Of a stretch of DNA of 64,000 bases, positions 38,701-46,829 are shown in pieces. Source of the DNA: UBA2991 sp965221735. Lineage in GTDB: Bacteria; Chloroflexota; Dehalococcoidia; Tepidiformales; Tepidiformaceae. The position numbers and the translations under genes were made by a program. The notes under the pieces were generated by a model that saw nothing but the letters and a program-made list of their open reading frames with translations, was not told where the DNA came from and made no database searches. The stretch is from contig OZ244910.1 of assembly GCA_965221735.1 (NCBI GenBank), positions 2,604,001 through 2,668,000 of the forward strand, in the 5' to 3' direction. Numbering within the stretch: position 1 is the first letter of the stretch; every line of letters starts with the position of its first letter.

Positions 38701-41700
38701 GGAGAAGCTCACGTCTCCGCCGGGGCCCCGACGGACATTGAGCGCGACGGTCCCGTGTGCCTGGTCGCTGACCGCCTGTTCAGCGGCGAACAGCGGTTCC
38801 GGGCCCGGCACTTCATCGTCGCTCACCGTCACTCGAGCTGACCCGTCGCCGGCGACGTCGTATGCGCTCCCTGCGGTGACCTGCGCCGTAACCACACTCG
38901 CTGAGGTGAACACTGAATCGTCAGCCGTAGTGAGCGACACGCTAGACGTCGCGGTGTTGGCGGCGAATGTCACCTCCGTCGGCAGCGTGCCCGTGAGGCG
39001 ACTCCCGCTCTCCGTGACCGTGATGGGCACGGTCAGCGGCTGCTCGAGGACGCTCCCGGAGCGGGTGAACGTGAAGTCCGCCGTCGCTCCCTCCGTCACC
39101 GTTCCGGCGTTGGCGCGCACTGCGATCTGCGTCAGGTCATCATCGGTCACGGTGGCGGATGCCGAGGCAGGGGAGCTCATCTCGTAGCGACTGCTGGCGG
39201 CGATGCTCACGGTCACGACGCTGTCATGTTCGTCCAGGGAGTCGTCGTCGATGAGCCCGCTGAGGGTCGCCGCTGGCTGGTTGGCCGGGATCGTCACCTC
39301 GGCCGGCAGGGTGCTGGCGAGCATCGCCCCGGTCTCGCTCCAGGTCAGGTCGACGGTGAGGGGCGTCGACAGGACGCCGCCTGCGCGCGTGACGGTGAGT
39401 TCCAGTCCGGCGCCCTCCGGCGCCTGGGAGGCACTCAGGGCGATCGTCACCGTCGGCGTCAGTACTAGCGGCTCGGCGAAGATCCACGGCCGGGCCTGCT
39501 TGATGGCCAGCCGGTTTTCTGCGGTGATCTTGAACTCAATCTCGATGGCGTAGTCATCGCCATCCTGAACCCCGTAGAGGGTCTTGAAATGGTTGTGGAT
39601 GGTCTGGAGGGTGCTGCGCAGTTGACGCATCTGGGCTTCGGTCATCAGGAGCTTGTCTGAAGGCGCCAGGGTGGAGCGTGACAGTACGGTGGCGCCGCCG
39701 GTGGCTCCCAGCAGCAGTTGCTCGGGCTGGGAGTTCGCCTCGGGATTGGTCACCAGGTCCTCGCCCATTTGCGAGTTCACGTAGTAGGCACTCTTCTGGA
39801 AGGTGATGGGGTCATGGCTGACCGCGACACCGTTGACACGCTCGTCGGAGTAGTTGGGATGAACCAGCACCCCCATGTAGACGGTCGTGTGATCCACCCG
39901 GTGGAAGTCGCGCTCCAGGAAGGCGCGGTAGTTCCAGAGGCTGGCCCACACGCCCTTGATGGACTTGTCGATTCCGTCGTCGGCGGTCTCGTCGGGATCC
40001 TGGGTCTTCGAGCTGTACAGGCCGGCGCCGTTGAACGAGGGCAGATCCTCGTTGTTGGTGCTCGAACGGTAGCGGAGGGACTGGCCATCCGGGTACTCGG
40101 CGTGCATCGCGGTCAGGGCATCGATGATGAACTGAGGCGATGCTGCATCCTTGATGGCGTCCCGCAGGTCGTCGAGCATCTCCTCCTGGATGTCGGCGTC
40201 GCTCTGAAAGTATTGATGGGCCAGCATCTGGGTGACCGCGGAGGCGAGCGTGGTGCCCGCCGGCAGCGTGATCTTCTCCGCATCCGGCGCCTTCTTCTTG
40301 CCGAGGACGGTCTCCTCGGCAACCGTCGCCTGCTTCATGAATGCGTCATAGAAGTAGAAAGGAACCGCGAACCCCACGGGCGTGGTCCCGTCGGGCAGCG
40401 AGAGCGTCGTGAGCTCGGCGACGTTGGCGGCCTTGACGCCGAAAGCGGTCCAGTCGTCGAAGCTGACGTCCGCCAGGGCCGCGATCTCGGTGACCGTCAG
40501 ATCGTGTTGCAGTGTCTGGGTGTTCTGGGGACGCAGGCTCTCGTGGTGGGCGTCCACCTCCGCCTTGGTGGCGGCGCGAATGGTGTAGCCGTCGGCGGTG
40601 ACCGCATAGTAGACGTAGCTGTCGAGCAGGGAGGCGATGGCCTCCACCTCCAGCGCGTCGCGGATGAAGGCATTGGGGAGCCTGCTCTGGATGGCGCGCA
40701 GGTTGACGTGCGAGAGCGGCGTCTGCGGCACGGTGGTGATGGTTCCGGCCACGCGAGGCAGGTCGTTGGGCAAGGTCTGGTAGATGGCCACGTCGAAGGG
40801 GCTGGGTCGTTCGCCATCCTCCATGAGCCGCAGCCGACCGTACCCTTCCGCCTGGTTGAAGGGTATGAAGTCCACCTCGGCGAGGATGTCTTCCTCCCGC
40901 AGCACGTTGATCCGGGAGGCGTCGAAGGCGTCCTTTTGTTGCTGGTAGTATCGCAGTTGCCTACTCGTCACCGGGTAGTAAAAGAGTTGATTGTCAAGGT
41001 ATGGCATGGATGCCGCGAGCACCTCGTTGATCTTCGCAACGTTCCTGAGGGTGCCATCCTCATAGTTATCGAAACTGAAGCGATATATCCCCAATGACCC
41101 ATCTGGGGCCGGGAGATCGGGGTGGTACACGATGGTGCCTCGGGCGAAAATCGTGTTGGCAGGTATCTCGAGATCGATGGCAATCCCGAACGTGGCATGA
41201 CTGAGTGATGTGTTCGCGTTCAGGAAGTAGGTGATTGGGTTGTCGGTATGCAGGTCGTTAATCATGTACTTGGTGAATTCCAGGTTGCGGTAGTGCTTGT
41301 TGATATCCGCGTATAGCGACTCTCCGTTGAACGAGAGTTCCTGGAACGTCTCCAGCGAATCGATGGTGACGGCGCCGTTGATCCTGTCGATGACCTTGGC
41401 CGGGTTGATCGGGTTGTAATTGCCCGGGTCGGCCAGTTCCGTCAGATCATCCACGCAGTCGCCGTCGATGTCTGCGGGCTGCGCCACCGCGTACTTTTCT
41501 ACGCGATACTTGGCGGCGCCCAGGGGAGAGAGGTTGTCGACGAGAGTCGTCACACCGTCTTCTCCCCGCGTGACGGATATGGGGATGCTGCTCTTCGCAC
41601 TGACGTTGGCGGAGACGGTGAAGACGTTGTCGATCTCAATGTACAGCACGAAATAGTCAGCGGTGGTCGAAGCTACCTCGATGGGAACCTCGGTCACTGC

Positions 41701-41874
41701 CACCGCTGTAGGAGTGGGGGCGACGTAGCCGTCCTCACACGGGCCGGGCGGGTCGCTTGCCTGCGCCGCTTGCGGAAGCAGGCCGGGGGCGAACAGGACC
41801 AGCATCGCGACAGCGACCATGAGGAGCGCGCTGCGCATGCCGGCTTCCGGCAAGGGTGAGGTCTTGTATGCCAC
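35767..41874 (-). CDS. Secreted giant protein: PEP/pyruvate-binding (PPDK-N-like) domain plus Calx-beta repeats
   Basis: About 2035 residues. A signal peptide (MRSALLMVAVAMLVLFAPG...AQA) leads to an unfamiliar 430-residue region. Residues about 470-800 look like the ATP-grasp PEP/pyruvate-binding domain of PPDK or PEP synthase: AFGVKAANVAELTTL, LRYRSSTNNEDLPSFNGAGL, SLWNYRAFLERDFHRVDH, AIKQARPWIF. From about 805 to the end come roughly ten Calx-beta repeats (VTEGG..ATFTLTASPAP...AVADDD), interrupted by a short helical WNRVLAALDEDTGEEPMTA module. Calx-beta domains bind calcium. There is no histidine swivel domain, so phosphotransfer is unlikely. GTG at 41874 follows GGAGGT. The substrate of the exported domain is unknown. 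Confidence 0.8.
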   Translation of the reverse strand: MAYKTSPLPEAGMRSALLMVAVAMLVLFAPGLLPQAAQASDPPGPCEDGYVAPTPTAVAVTEVPIEVASTTADYFVLYIEIDNVFTVSANVSAKSSIPISVTRGEDGVTTLVDNLSPLGAAKYRVEKYAVAQPADIDGDCVDDLTELADPGNYNPINPAKVIDRINGAVTIDSLETFQELSFNGESLYADINKHYRNLEFTKYMINDLHTDNPITYFLNANTSLSHATFGIAIDLEIPANTIFARGTIVYHPDLPAPDGSLGIYRFSFDNYEDGTLRNVAKINEVLAASMPYLDNQLFYYPVTSRQLRYYQQQKDAFDASRINVLREEDILAEVDFIPFNQAEGYGRLRLMEDGERPSPFDVAIYQTLPNDLPRVAGTITTVPQTPLSHVNLRAIQSRLPNAFIRDALEVEAIASLLDSYVYYAVTADGYTIRAATKAEVDAHHESLRPQNTQTLQHDLTVTEIAALADVSFDDWTAFGVKAANVAELTTLSLPDGTTPVGFAVPFYFYDAFMKQATVAEETVLGKKKAPDAEKITLPAGTTLASAVTQMLAHQYFQSDADIQEEMLDDLRDAIKDAASPQFIIDALTAMHAEYPDGQSLRYRSSTNNEDLPSFNGAGLYSSKTQDPDETADDGIDKSIKGVWASLWNYRAFLERDFHRVDHTTVYMGVLVHPNYSDERVNGVAVSHDPITFQKSAYYVNSQMGEDLVTNPEANSQPEQLLLGATGGATVLSRSTLAPSDKLLMTEAQMRQLRSTLQTIHNHFKTLYGVQDGDDYAIEIEFKITAENRLAIKQARPWIFAEPLVLTPTVTIALSASQAPEGAGLELTVTRAGGVLSTPLTVDLTWSETGAMLASTLPAEVTIPANQPAATLSGLIDDDSLDEHDSVVTVSIAASSRYEMSSPASASATVTDDDLTQIAVRANAGTVTEGATADFTFTRSGSVLEQPLTVPITVTESGSRLTGTLPTEVTFAANTATSSVSLTTADDSVFTSASVVTAQVTAGSAYDVAGDGSARVTVSDDEVPGPEPLFAAEQAVSDQAHGTVALNVRRGPGGDVSFSMSGPDTGLFTLYGSFEILVFNAQAYDTPRDADGDGVYEIDLEATNSRGGSTTVRMRFVVTTPELVARAAELWDQTSADQRATLLPDESSSRLRPAFASLEAEVQAIALRLARQGQLPTPGPTVSVTGGSGITEGGIATFTVTASPAPAARLDVSVAVSQSGEFGVLAGPRVVTIPTTGSAQLTVATSDDQTGESDGSVTATVSRGTGYLVSWTAGAATVAVADDDGPPPSTMPEVSITGGGAVTEGGGATFTVTADPAPTADLDITVVVTRDGDHGVTPGSQTVTIPATGSATLTVATSDDGVDEADGAVTATVSAGPGYIVSTTAGAATVAVADDDVPEISIVSNGDVTEGGNATFALTASPAPHASLAVTIAVSQSGDFGVSPGSQTVTIPATGSATLTVATTNDGSDEADGSVTATVSAGQGYSVSTTAGAATVAVADDDVPAISIVSHGDVTEGGDATFTLTASPAPHASLAVTIAVSQSGDFGVSPGSQTVTIPATGSATLTVATSDDGVDEADGAVTATVSAGSGYTVSSTAGAATVAVADDDDTPAQTCTLPSDALTVPEVETWRDEYNHDTHVSRWNRVLAALDEDTGEEPMTAEQAREVKSRIDNSRWDRTVRTLDALEKCAPSKDTTEPPATPEVSISGGSGITEGGNASFTLTASPAPAADLDVTVAVAQSGDYGVATGSRTVTIPTSGSYTLTVATTNDSADEPDGSVTVTLSAGSGYTVSSTAGAATVAVSDDDLPATPEVSIAAGSGVSEGDSATFTVTASPAPTSPLAVTLNVAQSGDFGVATGSRTVTIPTSGSYTLTVATADDSKDESDGSVTVTVSSGTGYDVSSTEGAATVAVSDDDAPPAPPKVNATPSLSISDATGTEGDTITFTVTLSPSSSRYVWVHYYARPVYGQAISASFADFGSTYGMLTFKPGETTKTITVTLVDDSTAEGDETFRVVLYSNAQAKISDGEAVGTIIDND
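37064..38017 (-). repeat. Three near-identical 318-bp Calx-beta repeats
   Basis: Equivalent positions (GCCACGG) fall at 37064, 37382 and 37700, exactly 318 bp (106 codons) apart, with long stretches of identity. They lie inside the giant gene and are likely to expand or contract by recombination, and to be collapsed by short-read assembly. Confidence 0.8.
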
Positions 41875-41992
41875 AGGGGGGTACCTCCACATCCGTCGGG
41901 CAGACGAGAGTGAGTGTAGCGGCATCGGATGCTACTACATGGTGTTCTATGCTTCAACATCCAATGCCGTCGAGGCGATGCGCGGCACGGTG

Positions 41993-41998
41993 TATAGT
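41993..41998 (+). promoter_or_regulatory. Possible -10 box for the MarR gene
   Basis: TATAGT lies 47 bases before the MarR start, with a weak -35-like GTCGAG 18 bases upstream (41969-41974). The assignment is by eye in the 170-bp divergent gap. Confidence 0.3.
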
Positions 41999-42044
41999 CG
42001 GCCTGCCAACCTGACGAGTCCGATCGCGTGGAGGACGCTTTCCC

Positions 42045-42470
42045 TTGGTACCGTCTCGCAGCGAGAGCAGCCTGCTTCAGATCATCGACCTGGGCACCCT
42101 GGTCGAGCGACGCTGGAGCCGGGCGCTAGACTCGCACGGCATCTCCGTGGGGGAGCACCGCGTCCTCGCCGCCCTCGTAGAGGGAGACCCCCAGACCGCG
42201 GTGGACATCATCCCGCTGGTGACGCTGGAACAGTCGCTCGTCAGCCGGACGCTGCAGCGCCTTTACGACAAGGGCCTGGTCTCGCGGCGACGCTCGCGGA
42301 CGGACCGCAGAAGCGTGACGCTGCGCGCCACGGCCGACGGGGAGCAGCTGGTGCGGCGGCTGGCCGAACTGCTCCAGGAAGTGGAGGACGAGGTGTGCCG
42401 CGGCGTCCCCGAGCGGGAACTGCTCCAGACCAGGCAGGTCGTGGCGGCACTGCTCGCCAACCTTGAATAA
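42045..42470 (+). CDS. MarR-family transcriptional regulator
   Basis: 141 residues with the winged-helix core: ISVGEHRVLAALVEGDPQ, TLEQSLVSRTLQRLYDKGLV (recognition helix) and the wing RRRSRTDRRSVTLRATADG. MarR dimers bind palindromic operators and respond to small ligands. TTG at 42045 is used; GTGGAG lies upstream. It is divergent from the giant secreted-protein gene and 70 bases ahead of a methyltransferase gene, either of which it may control. Confidence 0.85.
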   Translation: MVPSRSESSLLQIIDLGTLVERRWSRALDSHGISVGEHRVLAALVEGDPQTAVDIIPLVTLEQSLVSRTLQRLYDKGLVSRRRSRTDRRSVTLRATADGEQLVRRLAELLQEVEDEVCRGVPERELLQTRQVVAALLANLE

Positions 42471-42539
42471 GATGCAGACTGCGACGGGCTCGGTCGCCGC
42501 GATGCAACGCGCCCGGGTCCTGTGCGGAGAGAGGCACGG

Positions 42540-43355
42540 ATGACAATGACGAGTTCCGACTCGGTGTACACCATGGGCTACGAGGAATTCGTGCTGTTTC
42601 AGGAGCGCCTCACCCAGTCGGCGAGCGCGAGTTTCCTCATCCCCCAGCTGAAGCCCGGGCAGCACCTGCTGGACGTCGGCTGCGGGGCCGGGTTCCTCTC
42701 GCTGAGGCTGGCCGGGGCCGTGACGCCGGGGGAGCTGCACGGCGTCGACATCGAGCCGTCGCAGGTCGACGCCGCCCGGGCGCTGGCCGCCGAGCGCGGC
42801 TGCTCCAACGCCGCCTTCCAGGTCGCCGATGCGCTGGACCTGCCCTTCGCGGACGGCTCCTTCGACGTCGTCCACATGGGCGGCCTCCTGCTCCATGTCC
42901 CCGACACGGCCCGGGCGCTGGCGGAGGCGAAGCGGGTGCTGAAGCCGGGGGGCATGGTGGCGTGCCGGGACCTTTTGGCCGACTCGTCCTTCGCCCACCC
43001 CGAACTGGGGGTGATGAGACGCTCGTGGGAGGTCTTCGCTGACCTGATCGCTGCGGACGGCGGCCACCCGCTCATCGCCCGGGAGCTGAAGGCGCACCTG
43101 CAGCAGGCCGGCTTTGCGGACATCCGTGTGTCCTTCGGCATGGAGACCCACCAGGCCCCTGAGGAGGTGGAGTTCTTCCACCTCATGATCAGGAAGTGGT
43201 TTCTGGACGGCGGGCCCGCGACGGCCGCGGTGGGCTATGGTGCCCTGTCTTCGGATCTCAGGTCCATGATCGAGCGCGACTTGGAGGTATGGCGGCAGGA
43301 ACCCTCGGCCGTGGCTGGGATCGCCTTCGGCCACGCCGTCGCCCTCCGCCGCTAA
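42540..43355 (+). CDS. Class I SAM-dependent methyltransferase
   Basis: 271 residues. Motif I LLDVGCGAGFLSLRLAG near residue 44, motif II acid GVDIEPSQVDAARAL, then ADALDLPFADGSFDVVHMGG and VLKPGGMVACRD are the UbiE/Methyltransf_11 pattern. The acceptor is unknown; metabolite or lipid methylation is possible. ATG at 42540 follows GAGAGAGG; GTG at 42522 is less likely. It is probably in one transcript with the MarR gene. Confidence 0.85.
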   Translation: MTMTSSDSVYTMGYEEFVLFQERLTQSASASFLIPQLKPGQHLLDVGCGAGFLSLRLAGAVTPGELHGVDIEPSQVDAARALAAERGCSNAAFQVADALDLPFADGSFDVVHMGGLLLHVPDTARALAEAKRVLKPGGMVACRDLLADSSFAHPELGVMRRSWEVFADLIAADGGHPLIARELKAHLQQAGFADIRVSFGMETHQAPEEVEFFHLMIRKWFLDGGPATAAVGYGALSSDLRSMIERDLEVWRQEPSAVAGIAFGHAVALRR

Positions 43356-43403
43356 GCGGGAGTCGAGCCTGAGGACCGGGACAATCCGGGGGATGGCTCC
43401 GGC

Positions 43404-43475
43404 TGGGCGCTGGAGCAGGACCAAGAGGGCGCGCTCGCGGGAGCGACCCGCTAAGCGGAGGCGGGGGGCATCGCC
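43404..43475 (+). repeat. Relic of a helicase-gene 3' end
   Basis: About 72 bases resemble 33199-33270 (roughly four bases in five by eye). One frame reads GWALEQDQEGALAGATR then stop, matching the helicase-fragment tail EWALEREQEGALAG. It is followed by a similar hairpin and TCCATGTGTG. The rest of the gene is absent. Confidence 0.6.
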
Positions 43476-43564
43476 ATTGCGGCGGCGTCCCCCCTGCCTC
43501 CATGTGTGCCGCCTTTTCGTCGTGTCCGCCGATCCCGGCGCTCGACGCGACAGCCCGTACGGAA

Positions 43565-43616
43565 GATTGGCAGGATGCGACCGAGCCCACGGACTCGGCC
43601 GCATCCAACCCGAAGC
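43565..43616. repeat. 52-bp hairpin repeat, copy 2
   Basis: Identical to 33968-34019 and in the same orientation, 9.6 kb away. It lies just beyond the stop of the broken Calx-beta gene. Confidence 0.85.
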
Positions 43617-43631
43617 AATCGCCGGTCGCGG

Positions 43632-44297
43632 CTAGCCCTCCTCGATGCACTCGAGGGCGAGGCGCGTGGGCATCCAGCCGGCCCAGACCTCCTCCGGCGC
43701 GCGCGCCTCTTCCGCCGTGTACGGCGTCAGGTTGGCGTCCTGCACATCGCCGAACGCGATCAGCACCCTCTTCCAGTTCTCCCCGTAGTTGGGCGGGTTG
43801 TCCCGGTTCGCGTCGTAGTAGTACCGAACCGTGTTGAGCAGGACCTCTGAGACACAGGCCGACAGCGGGTCGTTGTCCGCCACCGCGACCGTGGCCGCGC
43901 CCTGCGTCGCGGAGACGGCGTACCCCGCGCCCGGGCTCAGGGTGACCGTGACCGACCCGTCGGCCTCGTCCGTGGCGTCGTCGGTGGTGGCGATGCTGAG
44001 CGTCGCCGTGCCGCCGGGGCCGATCGGGACCGTCCGCGAGCCGGTGGTGACGCCGAAGTCGCCGCTCTGCGTCACCGCGACCGTGACGTCCACGCCGGCC
44101 GGCGGGGCCGGGTTGGCGGTGAGCGTGAAGCTGGCGACGCCGCCCTCGGTGATGTCGCCGCCGGCGACGATGCTGATCTCGGGGAAGGTGACGTCCGCGT
44201 CCTGCGACTGGCCGAAGGAATCCAGCAGCGGCGCGCCAGGGACCTGGTCGATGATCGTCACCGTGACCGTGTCGTTGCCTCCCGCGAAGGCCGCCAC
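43632..44297 (-). pseudogene. C-terminal fragment of a Calx-beta protein
   Basis: 222 codons: one Calx-beta repeat (DITEGGVASFTLTANPAP to AATVAVADND) and the helical module NWKRVLIAFGDVQDANLTPY...TAEEAR, ending CIEEG. There is no signal peptide, and an in-frame TGA lies 18 bases upstream of the first GTG (44297). An adjacent frame reads NASYEGRLICKG, suggesting a frameshift or deletion. It resembles the end of the giant minus-strand gene at 36-42 kb and is probably a remnant of a paralogue. Confidence 0.65.
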
Positions 44298-44358
44298 GTC
44301 GGCCTTTGCAGATCAGACGACCCTCATAGGAGGCGTTCCACTGCGGCATGCGACCTTC

Positions 44359-45318
44359 TCAATCTTGGGTGGGATACGGCCCGAGAAACTGCTCGCCGTC
44401 GAAGTGGATGAGGTGCGTCGGATTGTCGGCGCACCACACATCCGTCTCCCAGGCGATGCTCGTCAGGTATCTGCGCATCTCCGATCTGGAGGGGAAGCAA
44501 GAGACGTACACGAGCTCGGCCGTCGATTTCGCAAAGCGCTGGCCAAGTTCACCGTGGCGCTGTGCGTCGACCGGCCCGTGTGAGGTTGCCGCCTCCAGCA
44601 ATACGAGCCAGTTCTTCTCGCGGAGATACACGACAAGGTCGGGCATCGTGCCGTGCTCGTCCACGGAGACACCCAGCTGAGCGAGACCAGCCTCGTCGAA
44701 CTGCGCCCACTTCGAGTCAGCATCACCGACATAGAGCACGACCCCGCCCGGGGTGAAGTACGGGCAGAAGCCCTCAACGATCTGCTTAAGCAGCATGTTC
44801 TGGCCGCCGGGGCTGAGCGTCAGAGACTCGCCGCTGGGAAGCGTCACGGGGATGCGGTCCATTGCGCGGGCCGCGTCGTACCGGGCTTTCAGGCCCGGTA
44901 CATCAGCGAGATACGCGGTGAGTGCTGCCTGAAACCGGCTCGAGCCCGCTTCGCGGATCACGTCGCGCGCCCGAGGATGGACCTGGTAGCACCACTTGGG
45001 TGAATTGACCGGGCGGTCGGGCTGATCGGGGTTCTGGACGATCAGCAGAGCGTCCGTGAACTGATGCAGCGTGCGGCGCCGGATGGTCTCGCGGGTATTC
45101 GGCTTGTAAGGAGTTTCGTACTCGTCGGCGATCCAATCCATGATCGCTCGCGTCCCAAGCATCGGATTGGCCGCTTCGGACCACCTGTCCCCGGGCCGAA
45201 GGTGCAGAAGGGCGAGGAACACGAGGGCGGAGCGCTGATTGCACCGCTCTTCATCAAACCCAAGGGCGCGCAAGAGCTGCTGCGACTTCCCGACCATGCT
45301 TGCGATCGGGTCGGTCAT
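44359..45318 (-). CDS. BsuBI/PstI-family type II restriction endonuclease
   Basis: 319 residues. The family pattern is visible: an N-terminal helical part (QLLRALGFDEERCNQRSAL), NTRETIRRRTLHQF, the block VLYVGDADSKWAQFDEAGLA, then LGVSVDEHGTMPDLVVYL and NWLVLLEAATSHGPV with the PD...E-x-A-type catalytic acids, and the closing CADNPTHLIHFDGEQFLGPY. PstI and BsuBI cut CTGCAG; this enzyme's target is probably but not provably the same. Its ATG overlaps the methylase stop, so the pair is coupled. Confidence 0.88.
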   Translation of the reverse strand: MTDPIASMVGKSQQLLRALGFDEERCNQRSALVFLALLHLRPGDRWSEAANPMLGTRAIMDWIADEYETPYKPNTRETIRRRTLHQFTDALLIVQNPDQPDRPVNSPKWCYQVHPRARDVIREAGSSRFQAALTAYLADVPGLKARYDAARAMDRIPVTLPSGESLTLSPGGQNMLLKQIVEGFCPYFTPGGVVLYVGDADSKWAQFDEAGLAQLGVSVDEHGTMPDLVVYLREKNWLVLLEAATSHGPVDAQRHGELGQRFAKSTAELVYVSCFPSRSEMRRYLTSIAWETDVWCADNPTHLIHFDGEQFLGPYPTQD

Positions 45319-46829
45319 GCGGCCTCGGCCCGGTGTTTCACGACTCCGGCGACCAGGTCGTCGATCTCGGACTGCCCCGGCAACTCAGGCGTACGCCCGT
45401 CACCGAGACGCACCAGCTCATCATGTGTCGGGAAGCGGAGCGACCTCAGGTCCGTGGCGTTGACCTGCGTATGTCCCGAGAAGGTTCGGAAGAACTGGTC
45501 CACGAGGCTGCTGTTGAGCCACAGGCTGAGACCCAGGGCAAGCGAGCGATCAACGCCCTCGCCATCCTGGTTGAACACGTTGAGGTGGTTCTCGAACGCG
45601 ACAGAGACATGGCCCATCGTGCGGGGGTCCCACACGGCCGCCACGATCCTGCGTCGCTCCTCCTTGGCCGAGAACCTCTTCACGAGCACATAGCAGCCCG
45701 GAGGCATCAAGGCCTTTTGCTGGGCCTCACTCCCGGCAGCGAACGCCTGCGCCTTCCGAATCTCCCTCGGCCACACGACCACGCCGCCCTTCAGGTTGCC
45801 GGGGTAGATGAGCGGGGCGCACCCCTCCGTCGGGGCATCGCGCAGGCTCTCCCGCACCCGGAAGTCGACCACGCGACCGGTCGAGACTCCCAGGCCCAGA
45901 TCGGCGAGTGTGGCGGGCATCTGGGCCATCAGCTCCGCGGCTACTCCGTCGGTCTCGTCGGAGGCGACCCGTAGGAATCGATGCGGGTCGTCGGGGAGCA
46001 CGAGCGCCTCGTAGGGCACAACGCTTTCTGTAGCGTCGTCGGTGTGACCGACCGATCTCGACAACACGACGGGACCCTGTTCACCCTGCCGGGTACCGGC
46101 CAGGACGATGTTCTCTTGCAGCACTCCCGCATCCGAGAAGACCGCCGACCGTGACTCGAAGGTGTGTACCCGATCGATGGTCATGCTACCGAGGAGATGC
46201 TTCCGGAAGCGCTCGAAGTAGGGTCCGTTCGCGAACGAGCGAGGGGTAATCGCGACCAGTTGGCCGCCGGCGGCGAGCGCACCGACACCGAGCGTCATGA
46301 ACGCGGCATAGAGGTTTGGACAATCCACTCCGTAGGCAGCCAAGGCGTGGCGGTGCGGCGAGTCGGTGCCGAGCTTCGCATAGGGAGGGTTCATGAGGAC
46401 GATGTCGAACGGTCCCTGGAGGGCTTGCTGGGCCAGCAAGCCGACGCTTGATTCGATGAAGTCGCAGACGATGACATTGGTTGAGACCTGCCGGCCGACC
46501 CGTGCGGCGCTGGCTTCGCAGTCGGCCATCGTGGTCCTGAGGTGAGGGGCAACGATGGGATCGACCTCAACGGCCGTGACCTCGACCGCGACGTTCGGAG
46601 CGTCTGCCAGCACGCGATCAACCAGGGCGGCCCCGAGTGACCCGATGCCAGCCCCGGGGTCGAGCACGCGCAAAAGCCCGGACTCCGGGAGGGCTGGCAT
46701 GCTGGCTATGAGCTGGGCGGCGCGCTCGGGGGTGAAGAACTGACCGAGCCGGGCCTGGGTTCCGGCGTCGAGCTCAGCAAGTGTCGCGACCCGGCGCGCC
46801 TCGGTCCGGGATAGGAGGTCGCCGCTCAT
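45315..46829 (-). CDS. N6-adenine DNA methyltransferase of the PstI-type R-M system
   Basis: 504 residues, Eco57I/PstI-type class. LGQFFTPERAAQLI and LRVLDPGAGIGSLGAALVD form the cofactor-binding part, and FDIVLMNPPYAKLGTDSPH carries the NPPY catalytic box near residue 145. The C-terminal half is target recognition (KRFSAKEERRRIVAAVW). It protects the site cut by the next gene. ATG at 46829 is the family-consistent start; longer upstream frames lack support. It precedes and overlaps the nuclease gene by 4 bases, so methylase is made first. Confidence 0.9.
   Translation of the reverse strand: MSGDLLSRTEARRVATLAELDAGTQARLGQFFTPERAAQLIASMPALPESGLLRVLDPGAGIGSLGAALVDRVLADAPNVAVEVTAVEVDPIVAPHLRTTMADCEASAARVGRQVSTNVIVCDFIESSVGLLAQQALQGPFDIVLMNPPYAKLGTDSPHRHALAAYGVDCPNLYAAFMTLGVGALAAGGQLVAITPRSFANGPYFERFRKHLLGSMTIDRVHTFESRSAVFSDAGVLQENIVLAGTRQGEQGPVVLSRSVGHTDDATESVVPYEALVLPDDPHRFLRVASDETDGVAAELMAQMPATLADLGLGVSTGRVVDFRVRESLRDAPTEGCAPLIYPGNLKGGVVVWPREIRKAQAFAAGSEAQQKALMPPGCYVLVKRFSAKEERRRIVAAVWDPRTMGHVSVAFENHLNVFNQDGEGVDRSLALGLSLWLNSSLVDQFFRTFSGHTQVNATDLRSLRFPTHDELVRLGDGRTPELPGQSEIDDLVAGVVKHRAEAA

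Noticed and set aside
43258..44349. Alternative minus-strand frame of about 360 codons overlapping the Calx-beta fragment
   Set aside because: It gives low-complexity Arg/His text over the Calx-beta region. Only its first few codons might belong to the original gene before a frameshift.
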